Shown: positions 7,568-16,089 of the stretch, one piece after another | Numbering within the stretch: the stretch's first letter is position 1 | How the letters are laid out: every line of letters begins with the position of its first letter | Source: Planctomycetota bacterium | GTDB lineage: Bacteria > Planctomycetota > UBA8742 > UBA2392 | Length of the DNA stretch: 64,000 nt | Assembly (NCBI GenBank): GCA_015075515.1 | Contig: JABTUE010000001.1 | Span: 1,139,001-1,203,000 of the forward strand | Direction: 5' to 3' | Made by a program: the position numbers and the translations under genes | Notes under the pieces: generated by a model | The model's database searches: none | The model's input: only the letters and a program-made list of their open reading frames with translations | What the model was told of the DNA's origin: nothing

Positions 7568-9667
7568 ATGCTTCGTCTATTCTCAACGCTCTTGCTCTTG
7601 GTCGCCGCCAGCCCGCTGGTGGCAACCGCCCTGCATGTTTCTGCGGCGACCGGGTCATCGGTCAACGTGCCGCACTACTACACGGGAAACGGCAACGGTT
7701 TCCTTATGGGCGAATTTTCTGTCTCTAATCCCCACACCACAGGGCTGGTGCTTCACAGCATTACAACAACCGCACTTGGCAGCGGAGATGATTCCACCGG
7801 CTTTTCCGAAATCGGCCTGTACGTGGACGCGAACAACAACGCGGGTTTCGAGTTTGGCATTGATCGGCGATACGGTCAGGCCTACGTGGCCTATCCTGCC
7901 GACAATGGAAGCCTGACCTTTTCTGAGGCTCTGGCTTTCTCGCCCGGAGAGACCAAACGGTTTCTGATCGTGGGCAAGCTGGGAGGTGCAGCACCCCCGG
8001 CCTACAACAATGCCTTTCACACCATCGTTCAGTCCATTGACGCAACGGGCGGCATGCCGACGGGCGTACCCACAACGTTCATTCGGGGAGCCGCCGTAAT
8101 CAACGTGCCGACCCCGCTGCGCCTGGAATACAACGTGACCGGCAGCGCGCCTCCGTACACATACACATTTCGCTTGGTTCTCGACAATCACGATGGCTCA
8201 TGGGTTCCAGGGCAGGAGTGGAGCAGCATCGTCTTCGGGCAAGCGGCATTCGAAGCGGGTGGCACGACCCCCTTTGCCGGGTGGACTGGCAATGCAGCCA
8301 GCCTGCCGGTCGGGCCGTTCACGATCTTCAGTTGGGCCACCATGTCCGTCGGAGGTGTGAGTTACAACGGACCAGGTTTGGTCGACAACGTCTCCCCGAC
8401 AGATTACTGGATGCCATCGGCTGTCGGTGACTATCTGACATGGTCGGGAACTGTGGGGACATTTCTCGACGAAGGCCAGATGTCCTGGAGTATGCATAGG
8501 TTTGGTGGTCCAACTGTTGCAGGCTCCGCAAACATCGAACCAGCTTACCGGGTCGGGGATTACATCCGTGTGGTGGCTGTGCCTGCGGCCGTTGTGAGGC
8601 CGGGGCCGCTTGAGACTGGCTCGGGCGCCGGGTTTCTTGTGGGCGCGTTTGATGTGATTGCCCACAGCAATGCCGCGACCTTGAGCAGCTTGACCTTGGC
8701 TGCTTTGGGCACGGGTGACGATTCTGCCGCATACTCGGACATTCGCCTTTACGTGGACGCCAACGGTAACGGGGCTTTTGACCCCGGTGTGGACACGCCC
8801 TTTGGCGCGTCGTTCACGGCCTTTGGGGCCGATGACGGCTCGCTGACGTTCAACGACACGCTGAATCTCGCCATCAACGAAACCAAACGCCTGCTGGTGG
8901 TCTGCAAGCTGAACGGGTCAACACCCGCCAGTTACGGCCAGACCTTTGCCGCGCGAATCACGGCGATTTCCGGCACAGGCCAGAACCACTCCGGCCTGCC
9001 CACGGCGGCGGTTGCGGGCATCCGCATCCACGCCCCGGCGATTGGCGTGACCAGCACGGGCATGAAACTTTCGGCCTTTGCCAACGGTGTGGGGCCGGGT
9101 GGCCTGGGCCTGAGCGTGGCCGATTTCGTGCTGGCCAACAACGCGGTGGGCGCGGCGGCACTGGGTTCGATCACCGTCGCCGCGGCGGGCTCGCTGTTTG
9201 ACCAAAGCGCGTTTTCCTTCGTCGCGCTGTACGAGGACAGCAACGCCAACGGAACCTTTGACGCCGCCGACACGTTGTACGGCACGGCCGCGGCGGCTTT
9301 TCCCGGCGATGACGGCAGCCTGGCGTTTAGCGGGGTGATGAACTTTGCCCCGGGCCAGTCACGCCGCCTGTTTCTGGTGGTGAAGCTCAACGGCGGCGCC
9401 GCCGTCGGCGACGACTTCTGGGCGCGGGTGACGGCGTTGGGTGTCGGCGGCGGCGTTGAAGTGGCCGCCACCGGCGCGCTGGTTCACGGCCTGACGATTG
9501 TGCCGGGCAGCGACCCCGCCGGCCTTCAGCCCGGCGGCGGCAAGAACGGCGACAAGGGCAGCGGCGGCTGTGTTGCCGCCGCCCCCGGCGCCGCGGCCGC
9601 GGTCTTGGCGGCTCTGGCCGTCTGGGCCATCACCCGCCGCCGTCGGCAGAATTTCCGCCTGCCGTAG
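7568..9667 (+). CDS. Secreted surface protein with repeated domains and C-terminal sorting tail
   Basis: The likely start is ATG 7568, behind a GGAG at 7556-7559, giving 699 residues; an in-frame ATG at 7553 is the alternative. A signal peptide (MLRLFSTLLLLVAAS) is followed by three related modules of about 130-150 residues. Each contains GSGDDS-like or LGTGDDS turns, LYVDANxNGxFDxGxD (a dockerin/EF-hand-like Asp loop), DDGSLTF and an ETKRxLxVxKLxG strand. The C-terminus has GGGKNGDKGSGGC, one hydrophobic helix and an RRRR cluster. This layout is typical of GlyGly-CTERM, Synergist-CTERM or MYXO-CTERM sorting signals, in which a Gly/Cys motif is processed and the protein is held on the cell surface. 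The binding partner is unknown. Confidence 0.75.
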   Translation: MLRLFSTLLLLVAASPLVATALHVSAATGSSVNVPHYYTGNGNGFLMGEFSVSNPHTTGLVLHSITTTALGSGDDSTGFSEIGLYVDANNNAGFEFGIDRRYGQAYVAYPADNGSLTFSEALAFSPGETKRFLIVGKLGGAAPPAYNNAFHTIVQSIDATGGMPTGVPTTFIRGAAVINVPTPLRLEYNVTGSAPPYTYTFRLVLDNHDGSWVPGQEWSSIVFGQAAFEAGGTTPFAGWTGNAASLPVGPFTIFSWATMSVGGVSYNGPGLVDNVSPTDYWMPSAVGDYLTWSGTVGTFLDEGQMSWSMHRFGGPTVAGSANIEPAYRVGDYIRVVAVPAAVVRPGPLETGSGAGFLVGAFDVIAHSNAATLSSLTLAALGTGDDSAAYSDIRLYVDANGNGAFDPGVDTPFGASFTAFGADDGSLTFNDTLNLAINETKRLLVVCKLNGSTPASYGQTFAARITAISGTGQNHSGLPTAAVAGIRIHAPAIGVTSTGMKLSAFANGVGPGGLGLSVADFVLANNAVGAAALGSITVAAAGSLFDQSAFSFVALYEDSNANGTFDAADTLYGTAAAAFPGDDGSLAFSGVMNFAPGQSRRLFLVVKLNGGAAVGDDFWARVTALGVGGGVEVAATGALVHGLTIVPGSDPAGLQPGGGKNGDKGSGGCVAAAPGAAAAVLAALAVWAITRRRRQNFRLP

Positions 9668-9736
9668 TTCACGACAGCGGGTTTGTCGCGGCCTTGGCGC
9701 TCGACAATCGGGCGGCGTTGCACCACAATTCGGCCC

Positions 9737-11170
9737 ATGCCCACCAGCATCGAAACGCAGCTTACCGCTGACGGCTTTCCGGTCTTTGCCCACGAGGTGG
9801 TTGACCACGCCGCGCGTGACGCCGCGTGGCTGCTGGTGGCCGAGGGCAAAGCCGCGCTGCGCTGCGCGCTGGTTACCGGCAGCCACGGCGCGGGCAAGAC
9901 CACGCAACTCAAACTGATGGATTATCACCTGCGCGAGGCCGGGGCATCAGTGAGCTGGTTTTCGGCCTGGGCCCACAAGGAAGACGTGGATCCGTTTGCC
10001 AGCATTCTGTTCGCGCTGTGGGACCAGCTTGACATCCGCGGCAACGCCACGGCACCGGCGCCGGAACAGGTCGAGGCCGTGATCGGCGCGGCGATGCGGC
10101 GCAAGGGCTACCCGGCCAACACCACCAACATCCGCGCCCGTGAAGGCAGCGAGGGCGCCGAACGCGCCATGCTGACGGCCGTGGACCTGATTTCGCAGCT
10201 TGTGGTCCGCAGCCAGCCGATCGCCGAACTGGCGCACGCCTCGCGCCTGATGACCGACGCCGCCAGCCTGAGCGAAGACCGTTTCCAGCAGCAGAAGCTG
10301 CTGGAACGTTCGCGCAGCTACCTGTTCCCGCGCCGGCTGCGCGAACAGATGGACGCGATTGTGGCGCACCTGCGCGCCCGCACCAAAGACCCGCACCTGC
10401 CGGCGTTTCTGTTCGTGGACGACCTTGACCGCTGCCCGCCGAAACTCGGGCTTGCGCTGCTGGAGGCGCTGGGACGGTTCTTTTCGGTGCCGGGGCTGGT
10501 GATTGTCGTGGCTCTGGACGAGGCCGTGGCGCGGGCGTGGGTCACCAGCGCCTATGAGGGCAACGTGGACGGCCGGGCGTACATAGACAAGCTGTTCGAC
10601 CGCCGCATTCTGGGCGTCGAGGAACGCGCGCGCGTGATCTGGGCCCAGATTCTGGGTGTCGAATGGCGCATGGCCGAATGGGACATGCTGGTCGGCAAAG
10701 CTCACCCCGAAATGGCCGACCGCGCCGTAATCTCGGCCACGCGCCTGTTGCGCATTCACGGCGGCAGCGATATCCGCAAGGTGCGGCGCTCGCTGGCCGA
10801 GGTGCGCACGATCATCAGCGACGCGCGCGAGTTCGTCAGCAAGGTCACGCTGATGCCCGATGTGGTGCGGCTGGGCGTGCTGTGCGGCTATCTGGTACGC
10901 GAGCGCCACCCGCGGATTGTGGAACGCATCGCCGATATGCGCCTGCTGGACGCGCGCGTCGAAGTAATCGAAGAAATGATGTCCATCGCGCCGGCCTGGG
11001 CCACCGAAGACAGCGACGACGCTCTGGCGTGGTTGCGCGAGTTTCTGGAACTGAAGCCCGACGACGAGCGCGAGATCGGCTACATTCTGGACATCCGCCA
11101 CTTTCTGCCCACCGACGTGCTGATGAAAGTGGGTGCCCAACTGGTGCTGCTGGGCATGGGCCTAGGGTAG
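9737..11170 (+). CDS. KAP-family P-loop NTPase
   Basis: This 477-residue protein has Walker A GSHGAGKTT at residues 48-56 and Walker B LFVDDLDRC at about 225-233, the DDLDR form typical of KAP NTPases. VVALDEAVARAWV follows as a sensor-like segment. The family is often membrane-linked or found with defence and signalling genes, but no membrane span stands out here. ATG 9737 was chosen because the upstream extension is Arg-rich and implausible. Its last nine bases overlap the convergent HEAT-protein gene. Function cannot be assigned more precisely. Confidence 0.8.
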   Translation: MPTSIETQLTADGFPVFAHEVVDHAARDAAWLLVAEGKAALRCALVTGSHGAGKTTQLKLMDYHLREAGASVSWFSAWAHKEDVDPFASILFALWDQLDIRGNATAPAPEQVEAVIGAAMRRKGYPANTTNIRAREGSEGAERAMLTAVDLISQLVVRSQPIAELAHASRLMTDAASLSEDRFQQQKLLERSRSYLFPRRLREQMDAIVAHLRARTKDPHLPAFLFVDDLDRCPPKLGLALLEALGRFFSVPGLVIVVALDEAVARAWVTSAYEGNVDGRAYIDKLFDRRILGVEERARVIWAQILGVEWRMAEWDMLVGKAHPEMADRAVISATRLLRIHGGSDIRKVRRSLAEVRTIISDAREFVSKVTLMPDVVRLGVLCGYLVRERHPRIVERIADMRLLDARVEVIEEMMSIAPAWATEDSDDALAWLREFLELKPDDEREIGYILDIRHFLPTDVLMKVGAQLVLLGMGLG

Positions 11171-13522
11171 ATAGCCGTCCTGCTTGAGCCGCGTCTTGAG
11201 GCCGTCCAGCGCGTTGGCAAACGCCGCGGCATCCAGGCCCTTGAGCGCCACGCGGTCGTATTTTTCGGGATGGGCCTTGCGCAGCACCGCCAGCAGCATC
11301 TCGGCCATGGCGTCGCGGTTGTCGGACTGAGCGGTGTTGGCGGCCAGTTTTTCCAGCGCCGCCAGCACGTACTGGTCGCGCAGCGGGCCGTTGGCGTGCT
11401 CTTCCAGTTTGCGTCGTTCTTCGTCGTCGAGACCTTGACGGATGCCGCGTTCGACGCGCGCGCCCAGATCGGCGCGCACCGACGCGTTGACGGTGGCCCG
11501 GAACTGGGCAAAGGCCGGGCTTTCGCTTTCGGCGCGGGTCAAGGCCGAGGCCAGTTCAACGGCCAGGCGACCCACGCGCAGGGGTTTGACCGCGAGCTTG
11601 GGTTCCAGGGCCTTGGCGATAATCGAAACGCGCGATGGCCGCAGCACCAGAATATAGCCCAGGGCGTCTTTTTCGCCGTAGTCGCAGTCCATTAACTGCT
11701 GGATCAGGTCCACGTGTTCCTGGGGCGTCGAATACAGCCGCGCCAGGAGTCCGCGCAGGGCGTCGCGCAGGTTGCGGCGCTGTTCCGGCGTGGGCGGCAG
11801 CACGGCGTCCACGCTGCGGGCGCGCTCGATCAGCCGGCCCTTGATAGTTTCAACCGGCTCGGGGGCGAGTTCCAGGGCTTCGCACAGGCCCAGCAGGTTG
11901 ACCAGCATGGCTTCGGCGCCGGGGTCGGCCAGCAGGCGGGCGTAGAGCGCGGCCAGTTGTTCGCTTTCGGGCGGGGTGGTCAGCAGGCTGCGCAGGGGCT
12001 CGCGCGCGCTGGGAACGTCCAGTGCCTGGCGCAGCGCGGTAAGCGCGCTGTTGCTGGCGCCGCTTTCGGTGCGGATCAGGCGGAACAGGGCGTTGACACA
12101 GGCGGAAACGTCCACACGGCGCAGACGCGCCAGAAACTGCAGGGTGTCGTTGGCGCGGGTGGCCAGATCCACAAACCGCTTGCGGGCCGGGGCTTCCAGC
12201 GTGCCTGAAAGCTGGTCGGCCAGCAGATTCAACAGGCGCGCGAGCTGGGCCAGTAAAAGGTCGCGGTTGGGCCCGGTGTCGTCGGTTTCCAGCACATAGC
12301 GCACCTGCCCGATTGCGGTTTCCAGCAGGGCCCCGCTGCGCGTGGCAGCAACATCAATTTCGGCCGACAGCACCCGCGCCAGGCGCGGCGCGGCGATCGG
12401 CGAGTTCAGGCCCTTGACCAGTTCCAGCTTCAGATCGGCGGAAATACCGTTGCTTTCCAGGGCGCGGTCAATCTGGGCAAAGGCCAGTGCTACCTTGGCC
12501 GCGCCGGCGGGGCCGGACCCGCGCGGTTCGGCCAGCGCCACGGCGCAGGCGCGGCGCACGCTGTCGGCGGCGGCGACGTCGTTCAGCACACCGCCCAAAG
12601 CTTCAATCGGCGCGCGGGCGCCGTCTTCGTCCAGACTGGGCAATAACGCGCCCAGAAGGCGTGCGGCTTCTTCGCGCACCACGTTGTACTTGCTGTTGCG
12701 AAGATGGTTGACCAGCGCCGCCGCGTCCTGGGCATCGCGGGTGCGCATGGTCTGCAGCAGCGTGGCGTGCAGTTCGCGCTCGAGTTCGGCGGCGCGGGTT
12801 TCGGCGGCGCGCCGGGCCTCGGTTTCGCGGTCGCCGATTTCGGCCATCAGGTCGGTTTCCGACTTGGCGCCCAGCCAGACCTTCCATTCCGCCGGGGTTT
12901 CCAGATTCAACAGCGCCAGTCGCTTCAGCGCGGCAATGCCCGCGCCCTGCAGTTCAGAACCGTTGTCATGCACCAGCCCCACCAGGTGCGGAATCACGCG
13001 CGCCGCCCCCCGCAGCCCGCCGATCCGCGAGCCCGCTACGGCAACAGCCGTTGCCCGATCTGTGGCGTTTTCACCGGCCAGCAGCTTTACCAGCGCGTCG
13101 GCCCCGGCCAGCCCGTAAGCGCGCAGGGCCTGAAGCGCCGGCCGCGCCGAATCGCCGGCCTCGCCCGCAGCCGTGATCAGCACCGGCAAAAAACATTCGC
13201 GCCGGGCGTGTTCGTGGTCGCGGATCCAGGCCGCCAGGTCGCCAAACGTGTCTTCGGGTTTCTTGTTGCGCAGAATGGACAGCAGCGGATCCGGGTCGCG
13301 TTTGAGTGTTTCGGCGCGGCGCAGCGTGGCTTCAAACGCGGACTGGCGCGCGGCCTTGTCGGCCGCGGCTTCGATAAGCCGGATTTCCTCGGCAAAGGGG
13401 TCACCCTCAAGCTGCAGGCTTGCAGGTGATTTTTCCGCGTTGTCCTGTGCCGGCAGCATGCCGGCCCAACCCGCCATCAAGCCGAGGAGCACCAGCGCCC
13501 AAAGGGGCACAGCGCCTCGCAT
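11162..13522 (-). CDS. Secreted HEAT-repeat-like protein
   Basis: This 786-residue protein starts at ATG 13522 with a signal peptide (MRGAVPLWALVLLGLMAGWAGMLPAQ). The rest is almost entirely alpha-helical with Ala/Leu/Arg-rich helix pairs, e.g. ARPALQALRAYGLAGADALVKLL and VIPHLVGLVHDNG, the pattern of HEAT/Armadillo solenoids. It probably forms a long curved scaffold in the periplasm or on the cell surface. No catalytic motif is seen. It converges with the KAP gene with a short tail overlap. No named family was recognised. Confidence 0.7.
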   Translation of the reverse strand: MRGAVPLWALVLLGLMAGWAGMLPAQDNAEKSPASLQLEGDPFAEEIRLIEAAADKAARQSAFEATLRRAETLKRDPDPLLSILRNKKPEDTFGDLAAWIRDHEHARRECFLPVLITAAGEAGDSARPALQALRAYGLAGADALVKLLAGENATDRATAVAVAGSRIGGLRGAARVIPHLVGLVHDNGSELQGAGIAALKRLALLNLETPAEWKVWLGAKSETDLMAEIGDRETEARRAAETRAAELERELHATLLQTMRTRDAQDAAALVNHLRNSKYNVVREEAARLLGALLPSLDEDGARAPIEALGGVLNDVAAADSVRRACAVALAEPRGSGPAGAAKVALAFAQIDRALESNGISADLKLELVKGLNSPIAAPRLARVLSAEIDVAATRSGALLETAIGQVRYVLETDDTGPNRDLLLAQLARLLNLLADQLSGTLEAPARKRFVDLATRANDTLQFLARLRRVDVSACVNALFRLIRTESGASNSALTALRQALDVPSAREPLRSLLTTPPESEQLAALYARLLADPGAEAMLVNLLGLCEALELAPEPVETIKGRLIERARSVDAVLPPTPEQRRNLRDALRGLLARLYSTPQEHVDLIQQLMDCDYGEKDALGYILVLRPSRVSIIAKALEPKLAVKPLRVGRLAVELASALTRAESESPAFAQFRATVNASVRADLGARVERGIRQGLDDEERRKLEEHANGPLRDQYVLAALEKLAANTAQSDNRDAMAEMLLAVLRKAHPEKYDRVALKGLDAAAFANALDGLKTRLKQDGYLP

Positions 13523-13719
13523 CGTGTCTGCCTTATTCGTGGGGAACCCGACCGCGATCCCCCGCCACCGACCCCGTGCATTAAACGGCAAAGCGACGCC
13601 GGATGCGAAACAATCTTTCGTGTGTTTTTCGGGCCAACGGCGTGCCAAACGCCGCCGGTTACCGCCGGGTATCCGGCCGGCCGTGGCCCTTGCGCCGGCG
13701 GCTGCTACAACAGGCACCC

Positions 13720-14214
13720 ATGCCGCGCGCCTTCATCGGGCTGGGCAGCAACCTGGGCGACCGCGAGGCCAACCTGGCCGCGGCGCTGGACGCTTTGGGC
13801 CGTGTGGCCGGTGTGCGGCTGGCGCGGGTTTCGTCACTGATAGAAAGCGAACCGGAAGGGTGCCCGCCCGGTTCGGGGCGGTTTCTCAATGGAGTCGCGG
13901 CGATTGAAACGTCGCTGGGCCCGCGCGAGCTGCTGGCGGCGCTGCTGGAGATCGAGCGCGGTCTGGGTCGCGACCGCGCCGGCCGGCCGCGCAATGCCCC
14001 GCGTACACTGGACCTTGACCTGCTGTTGTACGCCGATGCCGTGGTTTCGGGGCCGGGGCTGGAACTGCCGCACCCGCGCATGCACCAGCGGGCGTTTGTG
14101 CTGTGGCCGCTGCTGCAGATTGAGCCCCGCGCGATTGACCCGCGCAGCGGCGAACCCTGGGCCGCGGCGCTGGCGCGGTTGCGGGATGGTGCGCCCGGCG
14201 CCGCGGGGCTGTAG
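13720..14214 (+). CDS. folK: 2-amino-4-hydroxy-6-hydroxymethyldihydropteridine pyrophosphokinase (HPPK)
   Basis: HPPK transfers pyrophosphate from ATP to 6-hydroxymethyl-dihydropterin in folate synthesis. The 164-residue length is typical. Diagnostic motifs are FIGLGSNLGDREANL near the N-terminus, the FLNGVAAIET segment, the ELLAALLEIERGLGRDR helix, the signature PRTLDLDLLLY with its metal-binding aspartates, and PHPRMHQRAFVLWPL. The start ATG 13720 places GLGSNLGD close to the N-terminus as usual. panC follows after 9 bases, so two vitamin pathway genes form a small operon. Confidence 0.95.
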   Translation: MPRAFIGLGSNLGDREANLAAALDALGRVAGVRLARVSSLIESEPEGCPPGSGRFLNGVAAIETSLGPRELLAALLEIERGLGRDRAGRPRNAPRTLDLDLLLYADAVVSGPGLELPHPRMHQRAFVLWPLLQIEPRAIDPRSGEPWAAALARLRDGAPGAAGL

Positions 14215-14223
14215 GCTGGCGTC

Positions 14224-15057
14224 ATGCTGACCCTTACAAGCATTGATGCCCTGCGCCAGTGGCGAACCCGCCAGACCGGCAGCGTGGGCTTTGTTCCGAC
14301 CATGGGCGCGCTGCACGACGGCCACGCCAGCCTGATCCGGCGCAGCGCCGTCGAAAACACGGCCACGCTGGTCAGCATCTTTGTCAACCCCGCCCAGTTC
14401 GGGCCCAACGAAGACCTGGACAAATACCCCCGCACGCTCGAGGCCGATCTGCGCCTGTGCGCGGCGGCCGGCGCGCAGGCCGTGTTTACGCCCGACACCG
14501 CCATGATGTACCCGCCGGGCTTTGCCACCTGGGTCACCGTCGAGGGCCTCACCGACAAACTGTGCGGCCGGTCGCGGCCGGGTCACTTTCGCGGCGTCAC
14601 CACCGTGGTGACCAAGCTGTTCAACCTGGCGCAGCCCGCGCGCGCGTACTTCGGCCAGAAGGACGCGCAGCAGGCGCTGGTACTCACGCGCATGGCTCGC
14701 GAACTGAACATGCCGCTGGAGGTCATCACCTGCCCGACTGTGCGCGAGCCCGACGGCCTGGCCATGTCCAGCCGCAACCGCTATCTTGACGCCGACCAGC
14801 GTCGCCGCGCCCTGGCGCTGGTGCGTTCATTGCGCGCCATCGAGGCCGCCTTTGCCGCCGGCACGCGCGACGTGCCGACCTTGCGCCAGACCGGCCTGGA
14901 CGTGCTGACGCCCGAGGTAGACCGCGTGGATTATCTTGAGATCCTGGACGCCGGCGACCTGTCCGAAATCGCCGTCGTGCAGGGCAAGGCCCTGTGCGCC
15001 GTGGCAGCCTTTGTGGGCACCACGCGTCTGATAGACAACGTGCTGCTGGGGGCCTGA
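14224..15057 (+). CDS. panC: Pantothenate synthetase (pantoate-beta-alanine ligase)
   Basis: PanC joins pantoate and beta-alanine using ATP, the last step of pantothenate synthesis. The 277-residue protein carries PTMGALHDGHASLIRR (HxGH at residues 31-34), FVNPAQFGPNEDLDKYPR, the GHFRGVTTVVTKLFN loop, YFGQKDAQQ and SSRNRYL (the KMSKS equivalent), all in the expected order. Length is normal. It lies immediately downstream of folK with no room for a separate promoter. Confidence 0.96.
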   Translation: MLTLTSIDALRQWRTRQTGSVGFVPTMGALHDGHASLIRRSAVENTATLVSIFVNPAQFGPNEDLDKYPRTLEADLRLCAAAGAQAVFTPDTAMMYPPGFATWVTVEGLTDKLCGRSRPGHFRGVTTVVTKLFNLAQPARAYFGQKDAQQALVLTRMARELNMPLEVITCPTVREPDGLAMSSRNRYLDADQRRRALALVRSLRAIEAAFAAGTRDVPTLRQTGLDVLTPEVDRVDYLEILDAGDLSEIAVVQGKALCAVAAFVGTTRLIDNVLLGA

Positions 15058-15064
15058 CGCGGCG

Positions 15065-15454
15065 TTACTTCAGCCGTTGCAGGCGGCCCCTGCGTTTGAC
15101 GATGTTCTTGTAGTCCCACTGGATGTCTCGCGCCTTGGCCAGCCAGCGCCGGAGCAGCTTTTTGTCCACCTGTTCCGCCGCGGTGTAGCGCGCCTCGGCG
15201 GCCTTGAAGCTGCCCTCTTTGGCCAGGCCGTCTTCGTCAAAGCTCTGGCCGCTCCAGAACAGCAGCCGCACGCAGTGCTTGAGCCTGCTGTAGCCGACCA
15301 CCGGGTTGCCGTCGAGAAACCAAACCGGGTGGGCGTGCCAGATTCTGTTTTCGGCATCGGGCAGGTGGCGGTCAATCTGTTCGGCCAGCAGGCGGCAGAT
15401 CGCGGCCTCGGCCGGCGTCTGGGCATCGTTGTAGGCGGCAACGTCGGGGTGCAT
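15065..15454 (-). CDS. DUF1801 (YdhG-like) protein
   Basis: This 129-residue cytoplasmic protein has the DUF1801 pattern: an N-terminal helix leading to ENRIWHAHPVWFLDGNPVVGY, then VRLLFWSGQSF and a C-terminal helix ending KNIVKRRGR. DUF1801 proteins are small alpha/beta proteins of unknown biochemical role, related to frataxin-like folds. The gene lies 12 bases from the DUF4256 gene on the same strand and is probably cotranscribed with it. Confidence 0.8.
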   Translation of the reverse strand: MHPDVAAYNDAQTPAEAAICRLLAEQIDRHLPDAENRIWHAHPVWFLDGNPVVGYSRLKHCVRLLFWSGQSFDEDGLAKEGSFKAAEARYTAAEQVDKKLLRRWLAKARDIQWDYKNIVKRRGRLQRLK

Positions 15455-15466
15455 GGCGGTTTCCGG

Positions 15467-16048
15467 TCAGAGCTTCAGCAGCCCGCGAAAGGCCCGTGCA
15501 GCGTAATACGATTGGGCCCCGTTGTGATAGACAAACACATGGCCGTAGCGCCGGTCGCAGAACAGCGCACCGCCCAGCGCCCGGATGTCCGGCGGGGTTT
15601 TGACCCAGCTTGACGTGGTGGTGTCGAATTCGCCCAGGCTCTGCAACCGCCGGTATTGTGCCTCATCAAGCAGTTCTATGCCCATGGCCTGGGCGGTCTC
15701 GACGGCGCTGCCCTGGGGTTTGTGTTCTTTGCGGGCCCTCAGCGCCGGGCCGTCATAGCACAGGCTGACCCGGCCTTTGGGTGTCTGGGGCGAGCAGTCG
15801 GCAAACAGATACTGGCCGGTGTCAGGATCCAGGCCGATCACGTCGGGTTCGCCGCCGGTGCGTTCCATTTCATGCAGCGACCACAGCTTGTCCGGCGCGG
15901 CCGTCAGTCGCGCCCGCACGTCGGCCCAGGCCAGACCGTCATGGCGGTTCGGGTTGGCCTCAAAACGGTCCTGCAGCGTCTTGAGCAGCGCCTCGCGTCG
16001 GGCCGGTGGCAGGGCTTTGCTGGCACGGGTGCGTTTCATGGCGGGCAT
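15467..16048 (-). CDS. DUF4256 domain protein
   Basis: This 193-residue protein matches DUF4256. It contains LWSLHEMERTGGEPDVIG, DCSPQTPKGRVSLCYD, AQAMGIELLDEAQYRRLQ and the C-terminal DIRALGGALFCDRRYGHVFVYHNGA with YYAARAFRGLL. The family is widespread and uncharacterised. Start could be ATG 16048 or ATG 16039; neither has a clear ribosome-binding site. It is upstream of the DUF1801 gene in a likely two-gene operon. Confidence 0.8.
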   Translation of the reverse strand: MPAMKRTRASKALPPARREALLKTLQDRFEANPNRHDGLAWADVRARLTAAPDKLWSLHEMERTGGEPDVIGLDPDTGQYLFADCSPQTPKGRVSLCYDGPALRARKEHKPQGSAVETAQAMGIELLDEAQYRRLQSLGEFDTTTSSWVKTPPDIRALGGALFCDRRYGHVFVYHNGAQSYYAARAFRGLLKL

Positions 16049-16089
16049 TATGCGCCGCGCGCCTGGTGCGACAATACTGGTGCGGCCGG

